The position numbers and the translations under genes are program-made. A DNA stretch of 44,676 nt from Candidatus Latescibacterota bacterium (GTDB taxonomy: Bacteria; Latescibacterota; UBA2968; UBA8231): positions 1-44,676 of the forward strand of contig JAJEFJ010000043.1 in NCBI GenBank assembly GCA_022820485.1, written 5' to 3'. The notes under the pieces were generated by a model. It did not search any database. It was given only the letters and a program-made list of their open reading frames with translations, and was not told the origin of the DNA. Below, piece by piece: positions 1 to 8,696 of this stretch (the first letter of the stretch is position 1; the number at the start of each line of letters is the position of its first letter).

Positions 1-84
1 ATTCCGCACAAGGGACCGTGGAGTGCCTTTACCTTGAAGCGAAACTTCGCTTGGCAGACCGCCCAACAACAACTCGAACATACC

Positions 85-1530
85 CTACACTTGAAACTGA
101 AAAAGGACGCCTAAAAGAGAAAACCCGTCGGGTTTAAGTAACTCCCTTTTGCCGTCTTCCCCAATTTTCCGTTCAACAGGCAATACCGACCACTTGCGTC
201 CCCGCTCAATCCGATCGCGAAAGAGCAATTGTAGGTTGCCGGACGACTTGCGAGGATTGACCGGGTTGTTCTCCAGCACCGTGTATTGAAACGAATAGGC
301 GTGCAAAGCGAAAACGTGCCGAATCGCACCCGGACGGCGTTTGTACCAACCCTTGTATCCGCAGAGCATGGCATTGAACTCTAAAGACGTGGACACAAGC
401 ATCCCAAGGGTGAGTCTATCTATGCCCTTGTAGTCGCGAAGTTGCCGAATCGCTTGGTGCAGGTACAGTAGCTGACGGGATGAAAAAACATCGAGATATG
501 AACGGACATTGTGCCTTAGCAGGTCGCCAGACTTGGGGCCGTCATGCACCCTAAAATCCTCCAACGGCCCGAAATCCAGTTCGCTGCGCCGCTCGTCGGC
601 CCGTTTGATTCGCGCTAAATCTTCTTCGCTAGGCGAGCGGAAAAAGGTGCCGTGCTCAGGGCAAGTCGCAACAATCGCAATCGGCGTATAGCGCACATAA
701 AATGGCAAGTCGAGCAGTTCCTCGTACTTCTGACCGCAGCTAGGACACTCTTTTTCAGCTTTGGTAATCAGATCCGCGGTTGCACCGACCATTCCGGTCG
801 GCAGAGACAACGTTTCGACGACGGTCTTCTGCCCATTTTGATTGCGAAAAATCTCCCCGCTCTCAGGGCAAATGCCGATTATTGCGTCGTCCTCATGTCG
901 CAAATCGTACTGGTCAATCTGCACGACATTCCGACAAGCGCATTTTTTACGCAGCCCGTGTAGCACATACTGGATATCCACAGTCTGCTCACAGGTTGGA
1001 CATTCGGTCTGGAAATAAGGCCCCAAGCTATCGTGTAAATCGGCGAAGAACCGATCAAAAACTACTCGCAAACCCGCCAACTCGACCTGCGTGAGTGACG
1101 CTCGGGCCTGCACAATCGGGATGGGGTCTATATCCGCACCGATGACGTTCGCGCCGAGGCGAATCGCTTCGTGCAGGGTTGTGCCGCCTCCCATCATCGG
1201 GTCAAGCACGGTCATGCCTTCTAGCCCGCCAGGTGCGTAGTAATCGCGACACTCATGGTTAGCCGCAAATTGCTTGAGTATGGCGCGAAATGTGGACCCG
1301 CACCGTCGCGCCCACCACTTATGCAGATACGTGTTTGGACGAAAGAGGTGTTTGTTGAACACCTCCTGACGGGAAAGGTCGTTGACAAATTCCTCGGGAA
1401 AGGCGCGATCTATACTGAGACTGTGTTCCGTTTGCCTCGGACGAATTAGTTCGTCCAGTGTCAATTGGCGTACGTCGCTCACAACATCGGACGATGGCTT
1501 GATTTTTTTAGACGATGAGTATTCGGTCAT
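85..1530 (-). CDS. Adenine-specific DNA methylase-like protein with Zn-ribbons, apparently C-terminally truncated
   Basis: The 481-residue product carries the SAM-binding motif I of amino-methyltransferases (DPMMGGGTT, residues about 110-118), followed by an acidic residue in ADIDP near 135. It also has Cys-rich Zn-ribbon segments near residues 180-205 and 265 (CPTC, CAC, CPSC). This combination resembles the Zn-ribbon DNA methylases of the COG1743 kind. Those proteins are much longer and carry a catalytic DPPY/NPPY motif after the region where this one stops at 85-87; no such motif is visible here. The frame beyond the stop reads on to the window edge without similarity I recognise. I therefore think it is truncated, frameshifted or interrupted. 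Start ATG at 1530 is chosen over the in-frame ATG at 1560 because GGAGAG lies just upstream. It follows polA after about 75 bases. Confidence 0.7.
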   Translation of the reverse strand: MTEYSSSKKIKPSSDVVSDVRQLTLDELIRPRQTEHSLSIDRAFPEEFVNDLSRQEVFNKHLFRPNTYLHKWWARRCGSTFRAILKQFAANHECRDYYAPGGLEGMTVLDPMMGGGTTLHEAIRLGANVIGADIDPIPIVQARASLTQVELAGLRVVFDRFFADLHDSLGPYFQTECPTCEQTVDIQYVLHGLRKKCACRNVVQIDQYDLRHEDDAIIGICPESGEIFRNQNGQKTVVETLSLPTGMVGATADLITKAEKECPSCGQKYEELLDLPFYVRYTPIAIVATCPEHGTFFRSPSEEDLARIKRADERRSELDFGPLEDFRVHDGPKSGDLLRHNVRSYLDVFSSRQLLYLHQAIRQLRDYKGIDRLTLGMLVSTSLEFNAMLCGYKGWYKRRPGAIRHVFALHAYSFQYTVLENNPVNPRKSSGNLQLLFRDRIERGRKWSVLPVERKIGEDGKRELLKPDGFSLLGVLFQFQV

Positions 1531-1606
1531 TTTGCGTCTCTCCGCGGACACACATGCCATATTTTGCTGCGTGCAATCATAAGTTTCCCGGTATCTGCTC
1601 GGCCCC

Positions 1607-4330
1607 TCAGTGCGCCTCCAGCCAGTTCTCGCCGGTACCCATCTCGATTTCTATCGGCACCTCCATCGGCAGAGCCTCGCGCATCTCGCGCGCGACTAGC
1701 GGCGGTAGGGTTTCTACCTCGTCCCGGTGCAGGTCAAAAACCAACTCGTCGTGGACCTGCAACAGCATGGCCGAGCGGAACCCTTCCTCGCGCAGCAGCC
1801 GATGGATGCGGCTCATCGCCAGCTTGATCATATCCGCAGCCGTGCCCTGAATGCGAGTATTGATCGCGTTGCGCTCGGCTCCTTTGCGGGTGGTGGCGTT
1901 GCGCGAGTTGATGTCGCGTAGATAGCGCCGCCGCCCGGTCACCGTCTCGACGTAGCCCTTGTCGCGGGCGAACTCCACGGTCTCGTCGAGATAGCGCCGC
2001 ACCCCTGGATACTGGGCAAAGTACTGCTCGATTAGCTCGGAGGCCTGCCAGCGTGGAATGTCGAGCCGCTCGGCTAGACCAAAGGGCGAAATCCCGTAGA
2101 TGATGCCGAAGTTGACAGTCTTGGCCTGGCGGCGCATCTCGGGGGTCGCTTGGTCTTCTGCGACTTGGTAGATCTTTGCGGCCGTGGCCATGTGGATGTC
2201 GCCGCCGCTGTTGAAGGTGTCCAGCATCCCCTCGTCGCGGCTGAGCGCGGCGGCGATCCGCAACTCGATCTGCGAATAGTCGGCCGAGAAGAGCAGGTAG
2301 TCGCTGCTGCGCGGCACAAAGGCGCGGCGGATTTCCCGCCCCTGCTCGCTGCGGATGGGAATGTTCTGGAGGTTCGGGCGGTCGGACTTCATGCGCCCGG
2401 TGGCAGTCATGAGCTGCTCGTAATTGGTGTGGACGCGCCCAGTGGCCTTAAAGACCGCGCTGGGCAGCTGATCGACATACGTTGACTTGAGCTTGGTGTG
2501 CAAGCGGTATTCGAGCACTTGCCGCGCGATCTCATGGCGATTGGCCAGCCGGCGCAAGATCTGTTCACTGGTTTGGTACTGGCCGGTCTTCTGCGTCCGC
2601 CGCGCATTGGGATCCAGCTCCATCTTCTCAAAGAGAATGGTCCCTAGCTGGTTGCCCGAATTGAGGTTGAAGCGCTCCCCAGCCAACTCAAAGACGCGCT
2701 CGGCAGCCTGCTCGATGGCCTCCTCAAACTGCCGCGAGAGCGCAGCCAAAGCCGAGCTTTCCATGCGGATGCCCTCGTGTTCCATATCCACTAGCACCGG
2801 CAGAAGCGGAACTTCGATCTCGTAAAAAACGCGCTGCTGATCCATGTCGTCGATCTTCGGCCGCAGCGCCTCGGCGAGCTGGAAGGTGATGTCCGCATCC
2901 TCGCAAGCGTACTCGGCCACTTGCTCCACCGGCACTTGTAGGAGCGTTAGCTGCTCACCGCCGCGCTCGCCGATCAGTTCGGATATGGGCTTGGGTGAGT
3001 AGGAAAGCAGGCTCTTGGCCAGTTCGTCCATACTGCGTCTCAACTCAGGCTCGGCCAAGGTCGCCGCCAGCATGGTGTCGAAGAAAGGGCCTTCGACCTG
3101 CATACCGTGCCAGCGGAGGACGCTGAGATCGTACTTGAGGTTGTGGCCGATTTTTTCGGTCGTTCCTTCAAACACCGGGCGGAATTCCTCTAAAACGGCC
3201 AGCACCTTGGCTCGCTCCCTAGGCAGCGGCACGTAGTGGCCCGTGCCCGGTGCCCACGAAAAGGCCAAGCCAATCAAGTCGCATTGCCGAACGTCGAGTC
3301 CGTTGGTCTCAACGTCAAAGCAAAACGCGGGCTGTTTTAACAGCGCCGCGATCAACGCCCGCCGCTTGTCGGGCGTATCGACGAGTTGATAGTCGTGCTC
3401 CACATCCTCCACCCCTTTGAGCGGGCCGTGGGTCTGTTCCTTTTCCGCGCTAAACTCGTCGCCGAGCAGCCGCCGGCCCAGCGTATTGAATTCGAGATCG
3501 GTGAAGAGGGCCTCCAGCTTCTCGCGGTCCCATTCCTTCTTTGCCAAATCCGCCAATCCCATATCCAGCGGCACGTCGCACTCAATGGTAACTAGCTCCT
3601 TGGAGAGCAGGGCCTGTTCCCGATATTCCTCTACGTTCTGCTTCTGCTTGCCCTTGAGCTGGTCGGTGTGCGCCAGCAACTCTTCGACGCTGCCGTACTC
3701 GGCGATGAGCTTTTGCGCCGTCTTGGGGCCGATCCCGGGGACGCCGGGCACATTGTCCGAGGAGTCGCCCATCAGCCCCAGCACGTCGATCACTTGGTCG
3801 ATCCGCTCGACCTGCCATTGGGCGAGGATTTCCGGCACGCCCAACACCTCGGCCTCGTCGCCGCCGCGCCCCGGCTTGTACATAAAGCTCCGCTCGGAAA
3901 CGAGCTGGCCGTAGTCCTTGTCGGGCGTGACCATGTACGTCGCAAACCCCTCGACCTCGGCCTTCTTGGCCAACGTGCCGATTACGTCGTCGGCCTCCCA
4001 CCCCGGCTCGCGCAAGACCGGGATGTTAAACGCCTCGCAGAGCCGGAATACGTACGGCAGTGCTTGACTCAGATCCTCGGGCATGGCCTCGCGCTGGGCT
4101 TTGTACTCTTCGTACTTGTGATGCCGATGCGTCGGCTCAGGCGTGTCAAAGACGACGGCGATGTGCGTCGGCTCACCCTTTTCGATAATGGAGAGCAAGG
4201 TATTGGCAAAGGCAAAAACGGCCGACGTGTTCATGCCCTTTGAGGTCATTCGCGGATTGCGGATCATCGCGAAATGGCCCCGATAGACGAGGGCCATACC
4301 ATCGAGCAGGAAGAGAACTTTTTCGCTCAT
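1607..4330 (-). CDS. polA: DNA polymerase I
   Basis: A 907-residue family A DNA polymerase for Okazaki fragment processing and repair. The order is an N-terminal 5'-3' exonuclease (FLLDGMALVYRGHFA, about 1-290), a 3'-5' exonuclease and a C-terminal polymerase. The proofreading residues look intact: DVET near 340, IGHNLKYD, and YACEDAD. Polymerase motifs A (DYSQIELRIAA), B (RRQAKTVNFGIIYG) and C (QVHDELVFD) are all present, so the enzyme should be fully active. ATG at 4330 (MSEKVLFLL) is preferred over an upstream TTG at 4354 that overlaps the stop of the preceding oxygenase gene. The gap to that gene is only about 20 bases, so polA is probably co-transcribed with a catabolic operon, which is unusual for a housekeeping gene. 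Confidence 0.97.
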   Translation of the reverse strand: MSEKVLFLLDGMALVYRGHFAMIRNPRMTSKGMNTSAVFAFANTLLSIIEKGEPTHIAVVFDTPEPTHRHHKYEEYKAQREAMPEDLSQALPYVFRLCEAFNIPVLREPGWEADDVIGTLAKKAEVEGFATYMVTPDKDYGQLVSERSFMYKPGRGGDEAEVLGVPEILAQWQVERIDQVIDVLGLMGDSSDNVPGVPGIGPKTAQKLIAEYGSVEELLAHTDQLKGKQKQNVEEYREQALLSKELVTIECDVPLDMGLADLAKKEWDREKLEALFTDLEFNTLGRRLLGDEFSAEKEQTHGPLKGVEDVEHDYQLVDTPDKRRALIAALLKQPAFCFDVETNGLDVRQCDLIGLAFSWAPGTGHYVPLPRERAKVLAVLEEFRPVFEGTTEKIGHNLKYDLSVLRWHGMQVEGPFFDTMLAATLAEPELRRSMDELAKSLLSYSPKPISELIGERGGEQLTLLQVPVEQVAEYACEDADITFQLAEALRPKIDDMDQQRVFYEIEVPLLPVLVDMEHEGIRMESSALAALSRQFEEAIEQAAERVFELAGERFNLNSGNQLGTILFEKMELDPNARRTQKTGQYQTSEQILRRLANRHEIARQVLEYRLHTKLKSTYVDQLPSAVFKATGRVHTNYEQLMTATGRMKSDRPNLQNIPIRSEQGREIRRAFVPRSSDYLLFSADYSQIELRIAAALSRDEGMLDTFNSGGDIHMATAAKIYQVAEDQATPEMRRQAKTVNFGIIYGISPFGLAERLDIPRWQASELIEQYFAQYPGVRRYLDETVEFARDKGYVETVTGRRRYLRDINSRNATTRKGAERNAINTRIQGTAADMIKLAMSRIHRLLREEGFRSAMLLQVHDELVFDLHRDEVETLPPLVAREMREALPMEVPIEIEMGTGENWLEAH

Positions 4331-4350
4331 GCAGAATTCTTTCGTCGCCC

Positions 4351-5190
4351 TCAAACGGCTTGGTTAGCTACTTCGTAATACTTGTTGATGCCGGGCACGT
4401 CGCTCATCCCGTGCCACACGCCCCGGAAGAGCGTGCGGCGCTTCTCTGGAAACGAGGCGATCACTTCGGCGGACGGACACCCTTTGCCCCACTTGGAATT
4501 GACGGTGTCGTAGCAAGTGAACAAGCTCAGTCGGTCGCGCTGCTCGTTGGTCCAACGCGTGCCCGAATGGCACAGGGCTTCAGTGAAAATCACGACCGAA
4601 CCAGCCGGGCAGGTATAGCTCTCCCACTGCGCACTATCGCGCTCGCTCAGCTCGTCGGGTCGGGGGAAGGCGGCTTTGTGGCTGCCCGGCAGAAAAAGCG
4701 TGCCTCCGTCGCCCTCGCCGACTTCGTTGAGCTCCCACACCACCCGCGTCAGGCCGGAATGCACCTTGCCCGGCTGCATCTGGTAGATGTGCGAGTTGCC
4801 GCGAAAGTTGAAGTACCCGCCGCCGCCGTGCGGGCCGAAGTTGTCGTGCCCGGCCTGACGATGGCTGGTATAGGTGTGGTCGTAGCGGAACCCATAGCAG
4901 TCTTCGCTGGCCAGCGCCTGATGCGAGAGCACTTCGTTGAGCACGCCCACTACGGCCGGGTGGTCGAGCAAGATCTGCGACGGGCCGCCGTGATTGTCGC
5001 GTTCGTCCGGCGGCAGGGACTCGCGCTCGTAGAGAAATTTCATCTGGTGGGCGCGAATCGCCACCAGCTCTTCTTCGCTTAGCAGCGCGGGCAAGAGGAC
5101 AAATCCCTTGAGGTCGAAGAGGTACTTCTGGGCCTCACTCATCGGGATGACGTCTCGCCCGTCGGCATTGGTCGTCGGCAGCAGTTCCAT
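4351..5190 (-). CDS. PhyH-like 2-oxoglutarate oxygenase with HxG instead of HxD
   Basis: A 279-residue protein of the phytanoyl-CoA dioxygenase superfamily (cupin fold, Fe(II)/2-oxoglutarate). Recognisable parts are the N-terminal helix (YLFDLKGFVLLPALLSEEEL), the PGSHKA strand, the distal histidine in ALCHSGTRW, and the 2-oxoglutarate-binding arginine region QRDRLSLF. Where the family normally has the iron-binding HxD, this protein reads FGPHGGGGYF, so the carboxylate ligand position is glycine. In the family of non-haem iron halogenases the same Asp is replaced by Ala or Gly. Whether this protein is a halogenase, an oxygenase with a different ligand, or a non-catalytic member cannot be decided here. 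It lies between an MDR dehydrogenase and polA in a close-packed run. Confidence 0.85.
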   Translation of the reverse strand: MELLPTTNADGRDVIPMSEAQKYLFDLKGFVLLPALLSEEELVAIRAHQMKFLYERESLPPDERDNHGGPSQILLDHPAVVGVLNEVLSHQALASEDCYGFRYDHTYTSHRQAGHDNFGPHGGGGYFNFRGNSHIYQMQPGKVHSGLTRVVWELNEVGEGDGGTLFLPGSHKAAFPRPDELSERDSAQWESYTCPAGSVVIFTEALCHSGTRWTNEQRDRLSLFTCYDTVNSKWGKGCPSAEVIASFPEKRRTLFRGVWHGMSDVPGINKYYEVANQAV

Positions 5191-5197
5191 AAGCGCG

Positions 5198-6211
5198 TCA
5201 GTCCTTCCAGTTGAACACCACGTTGAGCATGTTTTTCTCGCGGTGATACGCCATTTCGTAGGCTTGGACCATGTCCGAGTAGTGAAGCCGGTGGGTGACC
5301 AAGCGGCTCGGTTGGAGCTTGCCCTCCTGCATCAGCGAGAGCACGTGGACGCAGCGGCCGTCGTTGTCAAAGTGGTCTCCTTCCGGCGGCGGAAACAGCG
5401 ACCCGGCCCGATCGTTGACCGCACAGATTGAAACGCCCTTGAAGTAAAACCAGCGCATGTCTAACGGGTTAAAATCCAGCGCCTCTTCACCCCGCCCTGG
5501 TAGGCTGACGACGGACACCCGTCCGTTGGTTCGGACTACTTCCATCGCCGTGCGATACGCCGGCCAGGGGTTGGCCGTCAGGATTACCAAGTCGATCCCC
5601 TGCCCGTGGGTGAATTCGTCCAGCTTGGCGTCCAACTCGGGATCGTCCGACAACAGGGCTTCGTGCGCCCCCATCTGACGCGCCATATCCAAGCGCACCG
5701 AACTGTTGCCCAGCCCCACGACCCGCGCGCCAAAAAGCGGGCCTAGCGCCACCGCCCCCAGCCCCAAGACGCCCAACCCCACCACGGCCACGGTCTCGCC
5801 GGGTGCGAAAAACGCCTTGGTGTAGCAATGCATGCTCAAGGCGTACAAATGAGCGAACACCGCGTCTTCGGCCGCGACCCCATCCGGCACGTGGACGATG
5901 CTCTCGCTGTCCCGCGCCACGTACGCCGACTGATGGGGATGCCGCGACACCACCCGATCCCCCACCGCAAACTTGGTGACCTTGCTGCCGACCCCGCGCA
6001 CCACACCTAGGTTGCTGTCGCCCACCCAGCGCGGAAAATCCGGTGCCCCAGGCACCTGTTCGGCCCCTTCGTAGTTGCCGCGGTCGGTGCCGATCTTAAA
6101 TCCCGTGATCTCCGTCTCCACCCAAATCTGGTCGTCCTCCAAATTCTCCGTGTCCAGCGTCAGATCTTCAATCCGCAAATCTCGCGGACCGTGCAGCATG
6201 GCAATTTTCAT
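5198..6211 (-). CDS. Zinc-less MDR-family dehydrogenase
   Basis: A 337-residue medium-chain dehydrogenase/reductase. The N-terminal GroES-like domain (MKIAMLHGPRDLRIED) is followed by a Rossmann domain with VAVVGLGVLGLGAV near residue 150. The usual catalytic-zinc Cys and His-Glu pair are not visible at the expected N-terminal positions (ITGFKIGTDRGNY), so I call it zinc-independent. The ATG at 6211 has a near-ideal ribosome site (GGAGGAAATCGC); an in-frame extension of 81 residues upstream lies inside the preceding gene and is rejected. It sits 17 bases after the ThDP enzyme gene and 7 bases before the PhyH-like gene, so it probably oxidises or reduces an intermediate of the same pathway. 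The substrate is unknown. Confidence 0.88.
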   Translation of the reverse strand: MKIAMLHGPRDLRIEDLTLDTENLEDDQIWVETEITGFKIGTDRGNYEGAEQVPGAPDFPRWVGDSNLGVVRGVGSKVTKFAVGDRVVSRHPHQSAYVARDSESIVHVPDGVAAEDAVFAHLYALSMHCYTKAFFAPGETVAVVGLGVLGLGAVALGPLFGARVVGLGNSSVRLDMARQMGAHEALLSDDPELDAKLDEFTHGQGIDLVILTANPWPAYRTAMEVVRTNGRVSVVSLPGRGEEALDFNPLDMRWFYFKGVSICAVNDRAGSLFPPPEGDHFDNDGRCVHVLSLMQEGKLQPSRLVTHRLHYSDMVQAYEMAYHREKNMLNVVFNWKD

Positions 6212-6228
6212 GCGATTTCCTCCGGCTG

Positions 6229-8103
6229 TTAAAGTCCAATTTCGTGGCGCAGCGCCTCGGTATCGGCGCACCAGTTGCCGACGTTCCAGCGGCCAAAGGC
6301 CCCCAAGGCTCCGCGTTCGTCTGGTCCGAAATAAACGGGGACGTGTATCAGCGACAAGCCGCCGTGCGCCCGCGCCTGGTCCAATGCCCTCTCCAGCGAC
6401 TCGGGCGAATACCCGCCGCGCAACGCGACCACGCCTTCCACTGCACTCGCCCAAGCCACGTAGTCAACGGCCACGCGGTCGTAGGTGCCGCAATCAACTC
6501 CGTACTGGGCCAGTTGCAAACCCGAGATCGCCCCCATCCGCCGATTGTCCAACAGCAGGATGCACCCAGTCGCTCCGTGCTCGACGCCGTCGATGAGCAC
6601 CTGCGGGTTCATGGTGAAAGAGCCATCGCCGCTAATGGCCAACCCGTAGAACGGCTCGGTCGCTACCGCCGTGGCCAACAGCGCCGAGACCGCAAAACCC
6701 ATATAGCTGGCCCCGGTCTCGGTAAAGGTGCGGCCCAAGCGATCGTCCTCTACGACTTGGAAACCGTTGGCCTGCACGTCGCCGGCGTCAAAAAAACACA
6801 CCGCATCGCGGACGCGCGCCCAATCCGTGGCCACCTTGATGGCCGTCGGCTGCGTCATAACCTCCGCGTCCCACATCTCGTCGTACAGCACCGACTTGCG
6901 ATAGCGCACGGCCTTAAACGCCGCCCACTCCCGCTTCTTGTCGCTACAGGCTTGCAACCAAGTCGAAGGAGAGCCGTTTTGCACGCGACTCGCGCTGAGT
7001 GCGCGATTCAATTTCCGCAGCGTCCGCGCGGCATCGCCGACGAAGGCCATAGTCTTGCCGTAGTGAGTGGCGGTTTCTGGATCGGCGTTGATATTGACGA
7101 CGCCCTGCACGCGCGGATAGCCCGTGCGCGACGAATCCGACTGGCAGACAAAGCGGGCACCAACGGCGATCAAGAAATCGGCTTCCTCCATCGCATAGTT
7201 GCCGCAAATCGACCCTTTGCTGCCGCCGACGGTCATGTTGCGCGGATGATCGTACGGCAAGACGCCGGAGACTAAGGGACTAGTCACAGCCACCGCGTCG
7301 GCCAGTTCCAACAACTCAGCCAACTCCGCCCCGGCCCCACGCGCACCACCGCCAACCTTGACGACCACGCGCTCGGCCGCGGCAATGGCGGCGGCGGCCT
7401 CTGCGTAGCGCCCCTCATCCGCAGCCGCACCCAATGCTGGCGGTGCGCCCACGGGCAGCTCGTCCAAGTTGAATTGCGCCAGCCCCGATGGTTGCATGTT
7501 GAGCGGTAAGAGCAAAAAAAACGGCTCGGCCTGATGCGGATGATCCACCGCGTTGAGTCCGCGCCGCAGAGGCGTGGCAAGCGCCAGCGGCGTGTGCAGC
7601 GAGTACGCCCGGCTCATGGTGCCGAACAGCCGCAGGAAGGCGTTTTGTTCCGTCCCGGGGATCTGCTGCATGTTCGGCCCTTCGTCTTGGGTCGTCTCGT
7701 CCCCGAGCAGATACCAGATGCCCAACCCATCCGAGCGCGGGACAATAGAAGCCGCCAGCGCTTGCAGTGCGCCCGGACCAATCGAGGTGACGACCGCAGC
7801 CTTTTCGCCGCGCACCCAGCGCAGGGCCGCGGCTGCATGTGACGCCTCGATTTCGCTGCGCACCCCACAGACGCGCACTAGCCCCGCTTCCTGATAAATC
7901 CGCAAGACCTCGCCGATCTCAGTCGAGCCGTGGCCAAAGACGCAAAAAAAGGTCCTGACGCCTTGCAACCAAAGCCCGAGGACTAGCGCCTCGGATACCG
8001 TGGTGTCGACGCGGCGGCCCAGCACCCCAATACCTCCGGCTGCGGCGATTTGCTGCGCCCGCTCCTGCCGCGTCTGTGCCAATTGCGCTACAGTCGCTTC
8101 CAT
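6229..8103 (-). CDS. ThDP-dependent enzyme, IolD/acetolactate-synthase-like
   Basis: A 624-residue thiamine-diphosphate enzyme of the acetolactate synthase superfamily. The N-terminal Pyr domain has VFGHGSTEIGE and the probable catalytic Glu in RSEIEASHAA, followed by VTSIGPGAL. The C-terminal PP domain has the ThDP-Mg motif GDGSFTMN...LLLDNRRMGA. The GHG and TSIGPGA signatures remind me of IolD (trihydroxycyclohexane-dione hydrolase of inositol breakdown), but overall identity cannot be measured here, so IolD-like is a suggestion. ATG at 8103 is chosen: the preceding SGNH gene stops at 8106-8108, leaving two bases, which points to translational coupling. A C-C bond cleaving or forming role in the surrounding catabolic run is likely. 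Confidence 0.85.
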   Translation of the reverse strand: MEATVAQLAQTRQERAQQIAAAGGIGVLGRRVDTTVSEALVLGLWLQGVRTFFCVFGHGSTEIGEVLRIYQEAGLVRVCGVRSEIEASHAAAALRWVRGEKAAVVTSIGPGALQALAASIVPRSDGLGIWYLLGDETTQDEGPNMQQIPGTEQNAFLRLFGTMSRAYSLHTPLALATPLRRGLNAVDHPHQAEPFFLLLPLNMQPSGLAQFNLDELPVGAPPALGAAADEGRYAEAAAAIAAAERVVVKVGGGARGAGAELAELLELADAVAVTSPLVSGVLPYDHPRNMTVGGSKGSICGNYAMEEADFLIAVGARFVCQSDSSRTGYPRVQGVVNINADPETATHYGKTMAFVGDAARTLRKLNRALSASRVQNGSPSTWLQACSDKKREWAAFKAVRYRKSVLYDEMWDAEVMTQPTAIKVATDWARVRDAVCFFDAGDVQANGFQVVEDDRLGRTFTETGASYMGFAVSALLATAVATEPFYGLAISGDGSFTMNPQVLIDGVEHGATGCILLLDNRRMGAISGLQLAQYGVDCGTYDRVAVDYVAWASAVEGVVALRGGYSPESLERALDQARAHGGLSLIHVPVYFGPDERGALGAFGRWNVGNWCADTEALRHEIGL

Positions 8104-8105
8104 GG

Positions 8106-8690
8106 TTAGCGGTCCGACAAATGCCCCCAGACACATTCGGCCACCGCACGTCCCAATAGCTGCGATCCCTCCTCAGTAAAATGCACCCCGTCTTGGGTCA
8201 AAAGCCGCGCCTTCCCTTCGCTTTCAACAACGGCAAAAAGGTCATCAATCGGCACGCCTATATCCTCTGCCACAGCACTGGCCGCCGCATTGTAGGCCTC
8301 TACATCGGCCTCCAAGCGATCAAAGCCCTTATTCTGGTGGTGCCAATTTTCGTCCACTGGCGTAGTGGTGGCCCAGACGACGGCCCCGTCCAACTCGCGT
8401 TGCAGCCTTTGCAGAATTTGACGCACGTTGCCCTCGTATTCATCCAAGGGAACTGCGGATTCTGCGCCAAAGGCCCTCTTCAAATCGTGCAATCCACAAT
8501 TGATGTGGACTAGGTGCGGCTGGCGAGAGAAAACCCACTGGTCCAGATGTGCGAGAACATTGCGGCTGTCGCCGCCGTTTTCTTTAGGTACCCAGACCTC
8601 GGCTCGGCCCGCCAACTGGCTGGCGACATGGTCCTGATAACCCATGCGAATCGAGTCGCCGATTAGGACGACGAGGGGCAAATTAGCCAT
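8106..8690 (-). CDS. SGNH/GDSL-family hydrolase
   Basis: A 194-residue protein with the SGNH-hydrolase blocks in order: GDSI at the N-terminus (nucleophile Ser), NGGDSRN (block II glycine), HINCGLHDL (block III, with His in place of the common Asn), and DGVHFTEEG near the C-terminus (Asp-His of the triad). No signal peptide is visible, so it should act in the cytoplasm, for example removing acyl groups from a carbohydrate-like substrate. It is followed after two bases by the ThDP enzyme gene and preceded by the EVE-domain gene at a gap of six bases. The ribosome site is weak and coupling to the upstream gene is likely. The substrate is unknown. Confidence 0.85.
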   Translation of the reverse strand: MANLPLVVLIGDSIRMGYQDHVASQLAGRAEVWVPKENGGDSRNVLAHLDQWVFSRQPHLVHINCGLHDLKRAFGAESAVPLDEYEGNVRQILQRLQRELDGAVVWATTTPVDENWHHQNKGFDRLEADVEAYNAAASAVAEDIGVPIDDLFAVVESEGKARLLTQDGVHFTEEGSQLLGRAVAECVWGHLSDR

Positions 8691-8696
8691 AAAACA

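Noticed and set aside
1..84. Hairpin AAGCGAA/TTCGCTT near position 40 and frames beyond the methylase stop
   Set aside because: Loop of two bases, no T-run, and too little sequence to support a gene or terminator.
6212..6454. 81-residue N-terminal extension of the MDR gene
   Set aside because: Overlaps the ThDP gene; ATG at 6211 has GGAGGAAATCGC and fits the family start.
6244..7275. 343-codon open frame on the plus strand opposite the ThDP gene
   Set aside because: Antisense to conserved ThDP motifs; no start signals.
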